DNA of 64,000 nucleotides, taken from JADJPO01 sp963724535. Lineage in GTDB: Bacteria > Actinomycetota > Actinomycetes > Actinomycetales > Kineosporiaceae. A model generated the notes under the pieces. It saw nothing but the letters and a program-made list of their open reading frames with translations, was not told the origin of the DNA and did not search any database. How positions within the stretch are numbered: the first letter of the stretch is position 1; each line of letters opens with the position of its first letter. Below are positions 45,389 to 54,427 of this stretch, one piece after another. The stretch spans positions 310,001-374,000 of the forward strand of contig CAVRVD010000013.1 of NCBI GenBank assembly GCA_963724535.1. Reading direction: 5' to 3'. The position numbers and the translations under genes are program-made.

Positions 45389-46300
45389 GTGACCGCCCCC
45401 GATCCCGTGGCGGACGTCGATGCCGCCGCCGACCCGACTCTCGCCGGCCCGACAGCTGGCGGCCCGACAGCTGACGGCCCGGTGGTCGTGGACATCCGGT
45501 GCGCCTCGTTCGGCTACACCGACCAGCCAGTGGTCCAGGACGTCGACCTGCGCATCCGGACCGGTGAGGTGGTGGCCCTGCTCGGCCCGAACGGGTCGGG
45601 CAAGACCACCGTGATCCGTGGGTTGTTGGGGCTGGCCCGCACCATGGGTGGCGAGGTGGAGCTGTTCGGGCGGTCTGCCGACCAGCTGTCCCAGCGCTGG
45701 CGGATCGGCTATGTGCCGCAGCGACACACGGTGGTCGGAGCCATCCCGTCGACGGTCGCCGAGGTGGTGGGGTCCGGGCGGCTGGCCCGGCGCCGCCTGT
45801 GGTCCTGGGCCGGCGCGGCGGACCGCTCGGCTATCACCGAGGCCATCGAGAGGATGGGTCTTGGCCATCTGCGTGACGCCCCCGTCGGTGACCTGTCCGG
45901 CGGACAGCAGCGACGGGTTCTGATCGCCCGGGCCCTGGCCGCCCAACCTGACGTCCTGATCATGGACGAGCCGACGGCGGGCGTCGATGCGGAGAGCTCA
46001 CGACGGCTCGTGGCCACCCTGGCCGGGTTGTTGCGGCACGAGCTGACCATGCTGGTCGTCACCCATGAGATCTCCACGCTGCGCCCGATCCTGACCCGCG
46101 CCGTCCAGCTGCGCGACGGTCGGGTGGTCGCCGACGCGCCGATCGCCCAGGCGGACCGGCTCGTCGGACAGGACGAGGTCGGCCACGACGACGCGGGGGA
46201 CGACCTGCAGCACACGACCGCCGGCCCCAAGGGCCTGCCGGCCGATCCACTGCGCCAACGCTCGCCGAGCTGGCTCGGGGACCCGGGGCTGGGCGGTTGA
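45389..46300 (+). CDS. znuC: Zinc ABC transporter ATP-binding protein
   Basis: This ATPase powers zinc import. The 303-residue protein has Walker A GPNGSGKTT, the Q-loop VPQRH, signature LSGGQQRR, Walker B VLIMDEPTAGVD and the H-loop VTHE. An Ala/Gly/Pro repeat (TLAGPTAGGPTADGP) precedes the domain. The start is uncertain: GTG at 45389 is preferred, while GTG at 45356 overlaps znuA. ATG of znuB begins one base after the stop. Confidence 0.93.
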   Translation: MTAPDPVADVDAAADPTLAGPTAGGPTADGPVVVDIRCASFGYTDQPVVQDVDLRIRTGEVVALLGPNGSGKTTVIRGLLGLARTMGGEVELFGRSADQLSQRWRIGYVPQRHTVVGAIPSTVAEVVGSGRLARRRLWSWAGAADRSAITEAIERMGLGHLRDAPVGDLSGGQQRRVLIARALAAQPDVLIMDEPTAGVDAESSRRLVATLAGLLRHELTMLVVTHEISTLRPILTRAVQLRDGRVVADAPIAQADRLVGQDEVGHDDAGDDLQHTTAGPKGLPADPLRQRSPSWLGDPGLGG

Positions 46301-46301
46301 C

Positions 46302-47261
46302 ATGGAGCTGCTGGCCTACGACTTCATGCAGCGGGCGCTGGTGGCCGCCCTACTCGTCGGGATCACCGCCCCGTTGGTGGGCATCTACCTTGTGCAGCGG
46401 CGGCTAGCCCTGATCGGGGACGGCATCGGCCACGTCGCACTGACCGGAGTCGCCCTCGGCTTCCTCACCGGAACCGCCCCGGTGGTCACCGCGCTGGTCT
46501 GCGCAGTGCTCGGTGCCGTGGTCATCGAGCTGGTCCGCGCGCGCGGGCGGACGGGCGCCGACGTGGCCTTGGCCGTGATGTTCTACGGCGGCATCGCCGG
46601 CGGTGTAGTTCTGATCGGGCTGTCCGGCAACGGCACGCCGGCGAACCTCAACGCGTTTCTGTTCGGGGCGATCACCACGACCACGACAGCAGACCTGACG
46701 GTGTTCGCCGTGCTGTCCCTGGTCGTCCTGGTGGTCGCGGTCGGTCTCGCCCCGCAGCTGTTCGCGGTAAGCAACGACGAGGAGTACGCCCGCGCCACCG
46801 GGATGAACGTGCTGGCCCTGAACCTGGCCTTGGCGGCGCTCACGGCCGCGACGGTGGTCATCTCGATGCGGGTGGTCGGGCTCCTGCTGATCAGCGCCCT
46901 GATGATCCTGCCCAACGCGGTCAGCCAAGTGCTGGCGCGCAGCTTCCGGTCCAGCATGCTCACCGCGGTGACCGTCGGCGTCGTGGTCAGCGTGGGGGGC
47001 ACCGTCGTCTCGTACTACGCCGATACCCCCTCCGGAGGGACCATCGTTCTGCTGGCCATCGCGGTGTTCGCCCTGGCCGGGCTGGCCGGGACGCTGCGAC
47101 GGCTTACGAACGGCGGGCACGAGCACCATTCCCTGGAGGAGCACCGCCACGAACACGGTCCGGACTGCGGCCACCCGGCCGTGCCGCACGACGACCACGT
47201 CGACTACGTGCACGACGGGCACCGGCACGCCGTCCACGGAGCGCACTATGACGACCACTAG
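46302..47261 (+). CDS. znuB: Zinc ABC transporter permease with His-rich tail
   Basis: This ABC-3 family integral membrane subunit forms the channel for zinc. The 319-residue protein has about eight membrane segments, with the conserved LIGDGIGHVALTGVALG, and ends in a hydrophilic tail (from about residue 272) with more than a dozen His plus acidic residues, a probable zinc-binding arm in the cytoplasm. Its last 14 bp overlap the start of zur, implying translational coupling. Confidence 0.93.
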   Translation: MELLAYDFMQRALVAALLVGITAPLVGIYLVQRRLALIGDGIGHVALTGVALGFLTGTAPVVTALVCAVLGAVVIELVRARGRTGADVALAVMFYGGIAGGVVLIGLSGNGTPANLNAFLFGAITTTTTADLTVFAVLSLVVLVVAVGLAPQLFAVSNDEEYARATGMNVLALNLALAALTAATVVISMRVVGLLLISALMILPNAVSQVLARSFRSSMLTAVTVGVVVSVGGTVVSYYADTPSGGTIVLLAIAVFALAGLAGTLRRLTNGGHEHHSLEEHRHEHGPDCGHPAVPHDDHVDYVHDGHRHAVHGAHYDDH

Positions 47262-47673
47262 AGGGCAGGCCACTGCGGGCCAGATGGGACCGCGCCGCCC
47301 GAGGACCCGACAGCGCGCCGCGGTGCAGGAGGCACTCGAACAGACCGAGGACTTCTGCAGCGCGCAGGAGCTGCACGCCCGGTTGCGCAGCAACGGCGCC
47401 GGCGTCGGGCTGGCGACCGTCTACCGCGCGTTGCAGACGCTGGCCGAGGACGGCGAGGTGGACATCGTGCGCAGCGCCGACGGGGAAGCGCTGTACCGGC
47501 GGTGCAGCACCGGTCATCACCACCACCTGACCTGCCGTAGCTGCCGGCGCACCGTCGAGCTGGACTCGGCCTCCGTCGAACGCTGGACCCGGCGGATCGG
47601 CGCCGAGTTCGGGTTCACCGACCTCGAGCATGTCATCGAGGTGTTCGGAACCTGCCGGGACTGCGCGACCTAG
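47248..47673 (+). CDS. zur: Zinc uptake regulator, Fur family
   Basis: Zur represses zinc import genes when zinc is bound. The 141-residue protein has a winged helix (RQRAAVQEAL, GLATVYRALQTL) and the structural zinc site CRSC / CRDC, with HHHHLTC forming part of the sensor site. It resembles FurB of mycobacteria. As the last gene of the operon controlled by the Zur box at 44465, it completes a self-limiting loop. Its final codons and stop are repeated in tandem downstream. Confidence 0.94.
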   Translation: MTTTRGQATAGQMGPRRPRTRQRAAVQEALEQTEDFCSAQELHARLRSNGAGVGLATVYRALQTLAEDGEVDIVRSADGEALYRRCSTGHHHHLTCRSCRRTVELDSASVERWTRRIGAEFGFTDLEHVIEVFGTCRDCAT

Positions 47674-47702
47674 CTGTTGCGCGACCTAGCGGTTGCGCGA
47701 CC
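47662..47702. repeat. 16-bp tandem repeat at the 3' end of zur
   Basis: TGCGCGACCTAGCNGT occurs at 47662 and 47678 with a 9-bp third copy at 47694. The first copy encodes the zur C-terminus and stop (TGC GCG ACC TAG). The remaining bases to 47855 show no gene. Confidence 0.85.
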
Positions 47703-47855
47703 GGGTCGGAGCGTCGTGCTCCCCACGGCGGCATCCGCAGGTCGAGTGAGAAGACCGTGCGCTCGCCGGTGTCTCGAAAGTGCGCGTCGAACGCGGGTGC
47801 TTGACCAACCACACCCCCGCAGCGCTGGAGCCGGCGCGACGGAGCGAGACGGGGC

Positions 47856-48353
47856 TCACGACGAAGCCGACCCGGGGCCGCATCGAGCGAGCACGATGGC
47901 GACCGCGGCCTCGACGGCCCGCTTCGTCGCGCAGGACAGCCCCCGGCCGTGCTCGAACCGGTGGCCGGGAACCCCGACCAGGGTCAACCGCTCGGGCATC
48001 CGCCTCATCGACCGCGCCAGCTCGACCACCGCCGGAACACCGAAGCCGTGCGTGCCGCCGCGAGCGGGCCAGGCCGGTAGCGCGCGGTCAGCGACCTCGA
48101 ACACCAGCACCTGGTCCTCGACGTCCTCGACTTCGTCGATGTCCCCGGCGTTCCCGCCGTCCCGGGTGGCCAGGACGGCGTCCACCACAACCACGTGCGA
48201 CTCACCGGCCCACAGCTCGATCAACCGGGTGGGCGCCGCCAGCGGCACCACCCGGACTCCGGGCAGGTCGAGCGCCGCCACCCGGGCGGCCACCGCCGGG
48301 CCTGCGCCGTCGTCCCCACGCTCGGGGTTGCCGATCCCGACCAGCAGCGTCAT
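47856..48353 (-). CDS. Hydrogenase maturation protease
   Basis: This HyaD/HycI-type endopeptidase clips the C-terminus of the NiFe large subunit after metal insertion. The 165-residue protein has the N-terminal GIGNPERGDDGAGP with the Ni-sensing Asp, and VVVVDAV (second ligand), with the third at GTHGFGVP. It is the last gene of the hydrogenase operon, 40 bp after the large subunit. hypA-F genes are absent from the window and must be elsewhere if the enzyme is made. Confidence 0.9.
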   Translation of the reverse strand: MTLLVGIGNPERGDDGAGPAVAARVAALDLPGVRVVPLAAPTRLIELWAGESHVVVVDAVLATRDGGNAGDIDEVEDVEDQVLVFEVADRALPAWPARGGTHGFGVPAVVELARSMRRMPERLTLVGVPGHRFEHGRGLSCATKRAVEAAVAIVLARCGPGSASS

Positions 48354-48393
48354 CGGTGCTTCCTCGCTGCGCCTGCCACGTCAGGCCGTCGGT

Positions 48394-49704
48394 TCAGGAC
48401 CGCTCGACATGCAGGTCGAGGAAGTGCGTGGCGCAGGAGATGCACGGGTCATAGTTGCGGATCGCCTGCTCGCACTGCCGGGTGAGCTCCTCGTCGGGCA
48501 GGTGGAGCCGGTCCTGGACGAACGAGCGCAGGTCGGACTCGACGCTGGCCTGGTTCTGCGAGGTCGGCGGGACGATCACGGCGTCCTCGATGCTGCCGTC
48601 CTCGGCCAGCCGGTAGCGGTGCACCAGCAGCCCACGGGGCGCCTCGGTGCCGCCGTAGCCGACGCCCGCTCGGGGCGGCACGGGGACGGCGGCGGCAGGG
48701 GCGCCGTCCCAGGTGTCGATGATGTCGAGGGCGATCCGGCAGGCCTCGACCAGCTCCACCGCCCGAACCACGATGGAGCGGAAGGGGTTCCGGCAGGTCG
48801 CACCCAGCCCGGCCGAGGCCGCCGCTTCCTGGGCGGTCGCGGTGAGCCGGTCGTGGTTGAGCGTGTAGCGGGCCAGTGGACCCACCACGTACCGGCCACT
48901 ACCGCGCAGCCACGCGTGCAGGGCGTTGGAGTGCTCGACATGCTGCTCGACCACGTGCTCGTCGAAGTGCTCGACAGCGAATGCCAGCCCGGTGCTGGTC
49001 ACCACCGACCCGGACTCCAGCGGATAACCGTCCGCGGCCCGCAGCGACAGATAGGTGTAGGGCTGCTCGAAGTCGGGGGTCTCGAAGGCCGCCACCGCCT
49101 GGACGGTCGCCAGCGCGTCGCGCAGCGCCTGCTCCATCACCGGGCGGAAGGCGAGCAGCTCCTCGCGCAGCGGCAACCGGTAGAACCCACCGACTCTGAT
49201 GTTGACCGGGTGCACCGCGCGGCCCCCGACCACCTCGAGCAGCTCGTTGCCCGCCTTCTTCAGCCGCAGCCCCAGCTCCACCAGCTCGCGGTAGTCGCGG
49301 GCCATCTCGATCGCGCTGGGATAACCGAGGAAGTCCGGCGCGTGCAGCAGGTAGACGTGCAGCGCGTGGCTCTCGATCCACTCCCCGCAGTACAGCAGCC
49401 GGCGCAGCACCCGGATCTCCTCCGGCACGACCACGCCGCAGGCCTGCTCGATCGCGACGCAGGCCGACATCTGGTAAGCGACCGGGCAGATGCCGCAGAT
49501 CCGGGCGGTGATATCGGGCGGCTCGGTGTAGGCCCGCCCGCGCAGGAACGCCTCGAAGAACCGCGGTGGTTCGTAGATGCGCAGCTGCACGTCGGTCACC
49601 TCCCCGGCGTGCACGCGCACGTGCATGGCACCTTCGCCCTCGACCCGGGCCAGGGTGGCCACCGACAGCTCGCGTCCGCCGCCGACCGCGCCGCTGGTAC
49701 TCAT
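48394..49704 (-). CDS. NiFe hydrogenase large (alpha) subunit, group 3b-like
   Basis: It holds the NiFe active site. The 436-residue protein has both cysteine pairs: RICGICPVAYQM near residue 68 and DPCISCATH at the C-terminus. Cleavage after that His by the adjacent protease would remove a nine-residue tail. Sequence and the four-subunit operon fit cytosolic bidirectional NAD(P)-linked (group 3b, sulfhydrogenase-like) enzymes; exact subgroup is by inspection. The ATG overlaps the small-subunit stop by 4 bp. Confidence 0.93.
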   Translation of the reverse strand: MSTSGAVGGGRELSVATLARVEGEGAMHVRVHAGEVTDVQLRIYEPPRFFEAFLRGRAYTEPPDITARICGICPVAYQMSACVAIEQACGVVVPEEIRVLRRLLYCGEWIESHALHVYLLHAPDFLGYPSAIEMARDYRELVELGLRLKKAGNELLEVVGGRAVHPVNIRVGGFYRLPLREELLAFRPVMEQALRDALATVQAVAAFETPDFEQPYTYLSLRAADGYPLESGSVVTSTGLAFAVEHFDEHVVEQHVEHSNALHAWLRGSGRYVVGPLARYTLNHDRLTATAQEAAASAGLGATCRNPFRSIVVRAVELVEACRIALDIIDTWDGAPAAAVPVPPRAGVGYGGTEAPRGLLVHRYRLAEDGSIEDAVIVPPTSQNQASVESDLRSFVQDRLHLPDEELTRQCEQAIRNYDPCISCATHFLDLHVERS

Positions 49705-50528
49705 GACCGCGCCTCCACGGGCTCGGGACGGGACGGAGGTTCCTCGTGGCGCAGGCTCTCGGTGCGGAAGGCCTCGGCCCCGGCGTTGAAGGTCCGTAGC
49801 ATCCGGACGACGTCCTGGGCCGACGTGCCACCGTCGCGCAGCCGTGCCGCCAGGGAGGCGGTGTTGGCGCCGGGCACCGGCCCGAAGCACCCGTAGCAGC
49901 CCCGGTTGACGGCCGGGCACAGCGCACCGCACCCTCCATGGGTCACCGGTCCCAGGCAGGGGGTGCCGTGGGCCACGGCGACGCAGAGGACACCGCGGCG
50001 TTTGCAGGTGACGCAGACGCTGTCGACGTCCAGGCGTGGCCGCCGGTCGGCAAGGAAGGCGGCCAGCAGCTCCAGCAGCTGTCCGCGGTCGATCGGGCAG
50101 CCGCGCAGCTCGGCGTCCACGCGGACGTGGTCGGCGATCGGTGTGGAGCGGTCCAGCGTCGAGATGTAGCCCGGCTGGGCGTACACGATCGAGCGATAGG
50201 CCTCGACGTCGCCATAGTTGCGCAGCGCCTGGATGCCGCCGCTGGTCGCACAGGCGCCGATGGTGATCAGTGTCTCGGACACCCGGCGGATCTCCTGGAT
50301 CCGCTCGGCGTCCTCGCCTGTGGTGATCGAGCCCTCGACCAGGGACAGGTCGTACGGCCCGGCCACCGCGGCCCGGGTGGCCTCCGGGAAGTAGGCGATG
50401 TGCACCTTGTCCGCGAGGAGGAGCAGCTCGTCCTCGCAGTCCAGCACGGTGAGCTGGCAGCCGTCACACGAGGCGAACTTCCACACGGCCAGCGAGGGTC
50501 TCGGGTCGTTCGTACCGGAGAAGGCCAT
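49701..50528 (-). CDS. NiFe hydrogenase small (delta) subunit
   Basis: This iron-sulfur subunit passes electrons from the NiFe site. The 275-residue protein has no Tat signal, consistent with a cytosolic enzyme. Cluster ligands are visible in ASCDGCQLTVLDCED, IGACATSGG, RGCPID and a C-terminal Cys-rich block (CVTCKRRG, THGGCGALC, NRGCYGCFGP), enough for three [4Fe-4S] clusters. It sits between the gamma and alpha genes. Confidence 0.93.
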   Translation of the reverse strand: MAFSGTNDPRPSLAVWKFASCDGCQLTVLDCEDELLLLADKVHIAYFPEATRAAVAGPYDLSLVEGSITTGEDAERIQEIRRVSETLITIGACATSGGIQALRNYGDVEAYRSIVYAQPGYISTLDRSTPIADHVRVDAELRGCPIDRGQLLELLAAFLADRRPRLDVDSVCVTCKRRGVLCVAVAHGTPCLGPVTHGGCGALCPAVNRGCYGCFGPVPGANTASLAARLRDGGTSAQDVVRMLRTFNAGAEAFRTESLRHEEPPSRPEPVEARS

Positions 50529-50531
50529 GGC

Positions 50532-51407
50532 TCACACCTCCCTCAGCCCGAGCAGGGGCTCCATCAGGTCGTAGCCGAAGACCGGTCCGTCGGTGCAGAT
50601 GAAGTACTCGCGCAGCTGGCAGTGCCCGCACAGACCCACGCCACAGGCCATGCTGCGTTCCATGGACAGCCGGATCCGGTCGGCCGCCAACCCGCGGTCG
50701 CGCAGGGCCTGGGTGACGTAACGCATCATCACCTCCGGGCCGCAGACCAGGGCGAGCGAGCGGGTCGGGTCGAAGCCGGCGCGTGGCACGAGCTTGGTGA
50801 CCAGACCGACCCGGCCGTGCCAGGACGGCGGGGCGTAGTCCACGATCACCTCGACCTCCAGCCCGCTGGCGCGCCACTGGTCGAGCTCGGCGGCGAACAG
50901 CACCTCGTCCGGGGTCCGGGTGCCGTACAGGACCACGACCCGCCGGTAGGCGTCCCGGTTGCGCAGGATCTCCAGGACGGCGGGTCGCAGCGGGGCGAGC
51001 CCGATCCCGCCGGCAACCACCACCACGTCACCGCCACGCCCGTCGCCCACCTGCCACCCGGTGCCGTACGGGCCGCGGACGCCGAGCACCCCGCCCTCGC
51101 GGGTTCGCACCAGTGCGTGGGTGACCCCGCCGACGTCGCGCACCGTGTGCTGCAACGGCCCGGAGCCCGGGGGCCCGCTGATCGAGATCGGCACCTCGCC
51201 GACCCCGAAGGCGGACAGCATGGTGAACTGGCCGGGAACGTACTCGAGCCGGGCGCCGGTCAACGGTTCCAGGGACAGGGTCACCGTGTCCTTGGTGTCC
51301 TGCCGGTTGCCGACCACGCGGAACGGTCGCGGCACCATGGCGTCCGCGGGCTGGGGCGCGGAGGGCGCAGCAGTGGTGGCGGTAGCGGCGACGGTCTCAG
51401 CGAGCAC
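50532..51407 (-). CDS. Hydrogenase gamma subunit, FAD/NAD(P)-binding reductase
   Basis: This 291-residue ferredoxin-NADP reductase-like protein links hydrogenase to NAD(P). The FAD domain has VPGQFTMLS, the nucleotide domain VVVAGGIGLAPLRP and CGPEVMM, and the C-terminus a [2Fe-2S] motif (MACGVGLCGHC plus ICTDGPVF), as in group 3b/HydG and dihydroorotate reductase PyrK-like subunits. GTG start overlaps the upstream cNMP-binding gene by 11 bp. Confidence 0.92.
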   Translation of the reverse strand: MLAETVAATATTAAPSAPQPADAMVPRPFRVVGNRQDTKDTVTLSLEPLTGARLEYVPGQFTMLSAFGVGEVPISISGPPGSGPLQHTVRDVGGVTHALVRTREGGVLGVRGPYGTGWQVGDGRGGDVVVVAGGIGLAPLRPAVLEILRNRDAYRRVVVLYGTRTPDEVLFAAELDQWRASGLEVEVIVDYAPPSWHGRVGLVTKLVPRAGFDPTRSLALVCGPEVMMRYVTQALRDRGLAADRIRLSMERSMACGVGLCGHCQLREYFICTDGPVFGYDLMEPLLGLREV

Positions 51408-51864
51408 CGGGGGCTCCGTAGATGTCGAGCAGGCGCACCTGGGAGGCGTGCATCCGGTCGTACATGGTGTGCGCCACCCGCTTCAACAGCTCATAGCCGA
51501 GCCGCGGGTCGGCCTCGCACTTGCCGCGCAGGCACACCCCGTCCAGGCTCACGCAGCTGGTCTCGGTGATCGCCCGGGCGTCGAACATGTACCGGAACGG
51601 ATCGACCAGCCAGGAGAACCCGAGCGTCTCACCCTCGCCGAGGTTGTCGACCACGATGGAGCCCTGACCCGGCCGGTGCACCTCGATCGCGATCGAGCCG
51701 TGGCGGATGATGTAGAACCGGTCGGCGGCATCACCCTGGTGGAACAGGTACTCCCCCGGCCGCGCGTGCGTGTTGGTGGCGCAACCGGACAGCAGCTCGA
51801 CGGTGTCGGTGTCCATCCCCTCCAGGAACGGGTGCTCGCGCAGTAGCTGGTCGATGGTGCGCAT
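51397..51864 (-). CDS. Cyclic nucleotide-binding domain protein in hydrogenase operon
   Basis: This 155-residue protein consists of one Crp-type cNMP-binding beta-roll (GEYLFHQGDAADRFYIIRHGSIAIEV, LGEGETLGFSWL) plus a short C-terminal helix, and has no helix-turn-helix, so it is not a transcription factor by itself. It sits between the beta and gamma genes, overlapping gamma by 11 bp and 3 bp from beta, so it is likely made with the enzyme. A signal-sensing or electron-flow control role is inferred. ATG at 51864 is preferred for its AGGAG at 6 nt. Confidence 0.88.
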   Translation of the reverse strand: MRTIDQLLREHPFLEGMDTDTVELLSGCATNTHARPGEYLFHQGDAADRFYIIRHGSIAIEVHRPGQGSIVVDNLGEGETLGFSWLVDPFRYMFDARAITETSCVSLDGVCLRGKCEADPRLGYELLKRVAHTMYDRMHASQVRLLDIYGAPGAR

Positions 51865-51867
51865 CAC

Positions 51868-53064
51868 TCACTCCTGACGAGACGTCGCCGACCGCAGGGC
51901 CGCTGCCTCCGCGGTGATGTCGATCGCGGCCGGGCACCAGGTGATGCACCGTCCGCAGCCGACGCAGCCGGAGGAGCCGAACTGGTCCTGCCAGGCCGCC
52001 AGCTTGTGCGTCATCCACTGCCGGTAGCGCGCCGCGGTCGACTCCCGGACGCTGCCGCCGTGCATATAGGAGAACCCCGCAGTGAAGCAGGAGTCCCAGA
52101 CCCGCCAGCGCTCGGCCTGCGCGCCGTCGAGGTCGGACACGTCCTGCACAGTGGTGCAGAAACAGGTCGGGCAGACCAGCGTGCAGTTGGTGCAGGCCAG
52201 GCAGCGCTGGGCGATGAGCTCCCAGTGCGGGCTGTCCACGGCCTCATAGAGCAGCTCGCGCAGACCGTCGGTCTCCATCGTGCGCCCCATCCGGGCAGCG
52301 GCCTGCCGGACCACTGCCTCGGCGGCCGACAGGTCTGCGGCCCCGGCCGCGCGGGTGGGCACGCCGTCCAACGCCGCGGCACCCGGCTCGGTCACGACCT
52401 CGACGACGAACCGGTGGTCCTGGGCGACGTCACTGTCGGTCGGGAGGATCTCGGTCAGGACCAGATCGGCGCCTGCGCCGGGGTGCGGTCCGGTCCCCAT
52501 CGAGGCGCAGAAGCAGGTGCCGCTGGGCTCGCCGCAGGACACCGCCAGGATCAGCAGGTCGTCGCGGGCTGCCCGGTAGTGCACGTCGACGCCATGCCCG
52601 CCACCACTGCGCCCGGTGCCGTCGCGTCCGGCGCCGCCGAGCACCTGGTCGTGGATGCCGATCGAGCGCAGGTCGCAGCCGCGCACCCCGAGCAGGGCCA
52701 GCTTGCGCGGCGGGTGCTCACCCGGTTCCACGGTGAAGGACTCGGCGGTGCGTCGGCCCCGCCAGAGCAGCTGCCGCGCCGCGAACAGCCACGGCTTGGC
52801 CGACTGGGCCGCGCTGGCGTAGCCGAACAACGCCTCGTCGCTGCGCTCGCGCAGCCGGTAGTGACCAGCGTCCTGGACGTCGCCGACCCCACGGGGCAGA
52901 TCGTCCAGGCCGGCGATCTCGGCGTAGGTCAGGGCGCCGTCGCGCACCGTCGGGCCGACGACCGTTCGGCCGTCGGCGCGGAGGCTGTCAACGAGGCAGG
53001 CGAGGCCGGCCGGATCGATGACGACCCGGCCCCCCACCCGCGTGCCGGTCGCCGGCATGGGCAT
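51868..53064 (-). CDS. Hydrogenase beta subunit, 4Fe-4S dicluster protein
   Basis: First gene of the operon, 398 residues. The C-terminal region has two ferredoxin-type cluster motifs (CLACTNCTLVCPTC and CVGCGRCITWCP), and the N-terminal region has Cys-containing GVRGCDLRSIGIHDQVL and CGEPSGTCFC, as in sulfhydrogenase beta subunits that connect the gamma flavoprotein to delta. AGGAGG lies just upstream of the ATG at 53064. About 90 bp separate it from the VOC gene; no DosR-type box was recognised there. Confidence 0.92.
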   Translation of the reverse strand: MPMPATGTRVGGRVVIDPAGLACLVDSLRADGRTVVGPTVRDGALTYAEIAGLDDLPRGVGDVQDAGHYRLRERSDEALFGYASAAQSAKPWLFAARQLLWRGRRTAESFTVEPGEHPPRKLALLGVRGCDLRSIGIHDQVLGGAGRDGTGRSGGGHGVDVHYRAARDDLLILAVSCGEPSGTCFCASMGTGPHPGAGADLVLTEILPTDSDVAQDHRFVVEVVTEPGAAALDGVPTRAAGAADLSAAEAVVRQAAARMGRTMETDGLRELLYEAVDSPHWELIAQRCLACTNCTLVCPTCFCTTVQDVSDLDGAQAERWRVWDSCFTAGFSYMHGGSVRESTAARYRQWMTHKLAAWQDQFGSSGCVGCGRCITWCPAAIDITAEAAALRSATSRQE

Positions 53065-53156
53065 CTCCCTCCTGCGGCCATCCTGCTGTCGGCGGCGGTG
53101 GCTCAGGCGTGACGATGGTCCCCGGGCACGCCCGTGGCGCGGCGGACGGCGTGGGG

Positions 53157-53570
53157 TCAGCCGCCGATCGGCACCTCGGCCATCAGCGCCACCGGGATAC
53201 CGTCCGGGTCGGCGACGAAAGCCATCCAGAGCTCGTGGTGGGCGTCCCGGTGGACCACGTGCGGCGACGCGACAGCCGATGCGCCCCTGCCGGTGACGGC
53301 CTCGAAGGCGGCCACGACGTCGACCACCCGGTAGTACACCAGCGGACGCGACGTGAACGACGAGTCCTCGGCCGCGCCGAGGTAGAGCCTGACGCCACCG
53401 GCGTCGAAGAAGGCCATCGGGGTGCCACCCGCTCCGGCGGGCGCACTGAACAGATGGGTCAGACCGAGGACGTCACGGTAGAAGGCGACCGAGGCGTCCA
53501 GGTCACTCACCGTGATGTGCAGCTGGCCGATTCCCTGCACCGGATGAGCCGCTTCGGGAGTCGCGCTCAT
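53157..53570 (-). CDS. VOC/glyoxalase-fold protein
   Basis: This 137-residue protein shows the paired beta-alpha-beta-beta-beta pattern: GIGQLHITVSDLDASVAFYRDVLGL opens the domain and ELWMAFVADPDGIPVALM closes it with the usual Glu position. Substrate unknown. ATG at 53570 overlaps the uppS stop by 4 bp, with AGGAGG inside uppS, so it is translationally coupled to uppS. Confidence 0.85.
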   Translation of the reverse strand: MSATPEAAHPVQGIGQLHITVSDLDASVAFYRDVLGLTHLFSAPAGAGGTPMAFFDAGGVRLYLGAAEDSSFTSRPLVYYRVVDVVAAFEAVTGRGASAVASPHVVHRDAHHELWMAFVADPDGIPVALMAEVPIGG

Positions 53571-54385
53571 TGGACCTCCTTGGCCGCATCGATCGCCCCG
53601 CCGTACCGTCGGTCCCGCTGCGCGTACTCCTCGACCGCCCGCCACAGGGTGCGTCGGTCGACGTCCGGCCAGAGCACGTCCAGGAACACGAGCTCGGCGT
53701 AGGCGGCCTGCCAGATCATGAAGTTGGACGTCCGCTGCTCCCCCGACGTGCGCAGGAACATGTCGACGTCAGGAAGGTCCGGCTCGTCGAGGAATCGGGC
53801 CACGGTGCGCTCGTCGACCCGGTCCGGGTCCAGCCGGCCGGCCGCCGCCTCCCGGGCGATCTCCCGCGCCGCGTCGGCGATCTCTGCCCGGCCGCCGTAG
53901 TTGACGCACATGGTCAGAGTGAGCACGTCGTTGCGCCGGGTGAGCTGCTCGGCCGCCTCGAGCTCGGTGATCACGCTGCGCCACAACCGGGGACGCCGCC
54001 CCGCCCACCGCACCCGGACGCCCCAGGCGTGCATGGTGTCGCGGCGACGGCGGATCACGTCGCGGTTGAAGCCCATCAGGAAGCGCACCTCCTCGGGCGA
54101 GCGCTTCCAGTTCTCGGTCGAGAACGCGTACGCCGAGATGTGACGCACGCCGATCTCGATCCCCCCGGCGACCACGTCCAGCAGTGCCGCCTCGCCCATC
54201 TCGTGGCCCCTGGTCCGGGGCAGGCCACGTGCGTTCGCCCAGCGGCCGTTGCCGTCCATGACGATCGCCACGTGCTTCGGCACGAACTCGGGGGGGACCG
54301 CCGGAGGACGGGCGCCCGATGGGTGAGCGGGCGGTGGGACGGGGATCTGGCGGGCGGCCGCGGAACGCTGGGCGCGACGTTTCAC
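53567..54385 (-). CDS. uppS: Isoprenyl diphosphate synthase (cis-prenyltransferase)
   Basis: It makes the polyprenyl diphosphate used as carrier lipid for cell-wall precursors. The 272-residue protein has the family motifs AIVMDGNGRWANARGLPRTRGH, SAYAFSTENWKRS, and the RTSGEQRTSNFMIWQAAYAELVF C-terminal site. A Pro/Ala-rich N-terminal extension of about 35 residues precedes the core. It occurs near recO, as in mycobacteria (Rv2361c-Rv2362c), with an acetate-transporter-like gene inserted. Confidence 0.95.
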   Translation of the reverse strand: MKRRAQRSAAARQIPVPPPAHPSGARPPAVPPEFVPKHVAIVMDGNGRWANARGLPRTRGHEMGEAALLDVVAGGIEIGVRHISAYAFSTENWKRSPEEVRFLMGFNRDVIRRRRDTMHAWGVRVRWAGRRPRLWRSVITELEAAEQLTRRNDVLTLTMCVNYGGRAEIADAAREIAREAAAGRLDPDRVDERTVARFLDEPDLPDVDMFLRTSGEQRTSNFMIWQAAYAELVFLDVLWPDVDRRTLWRAVEEYAQRDRRYGGAIDAAKEVQ

Positions 54386-54427
54386 GCGCTCCAGCGTTGC
54401 ACGTCCGAGCAGCCTCCACCGCCACGG

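Noticed and set aside
47686..47883. 65-codon minus-strand frame after zur
   Set aside because: Overlaps the 3' end of the hydrogenase protease, has no motif and an Arg/Ser-rich shadow composition.
53065..53156. DosR-type hypoxia box before the hydrogenase operon
   Set aside because: No GGGACT..AGTCCC-like palindrome is present; a GTCCCCGGG word near 53117 is not a match.
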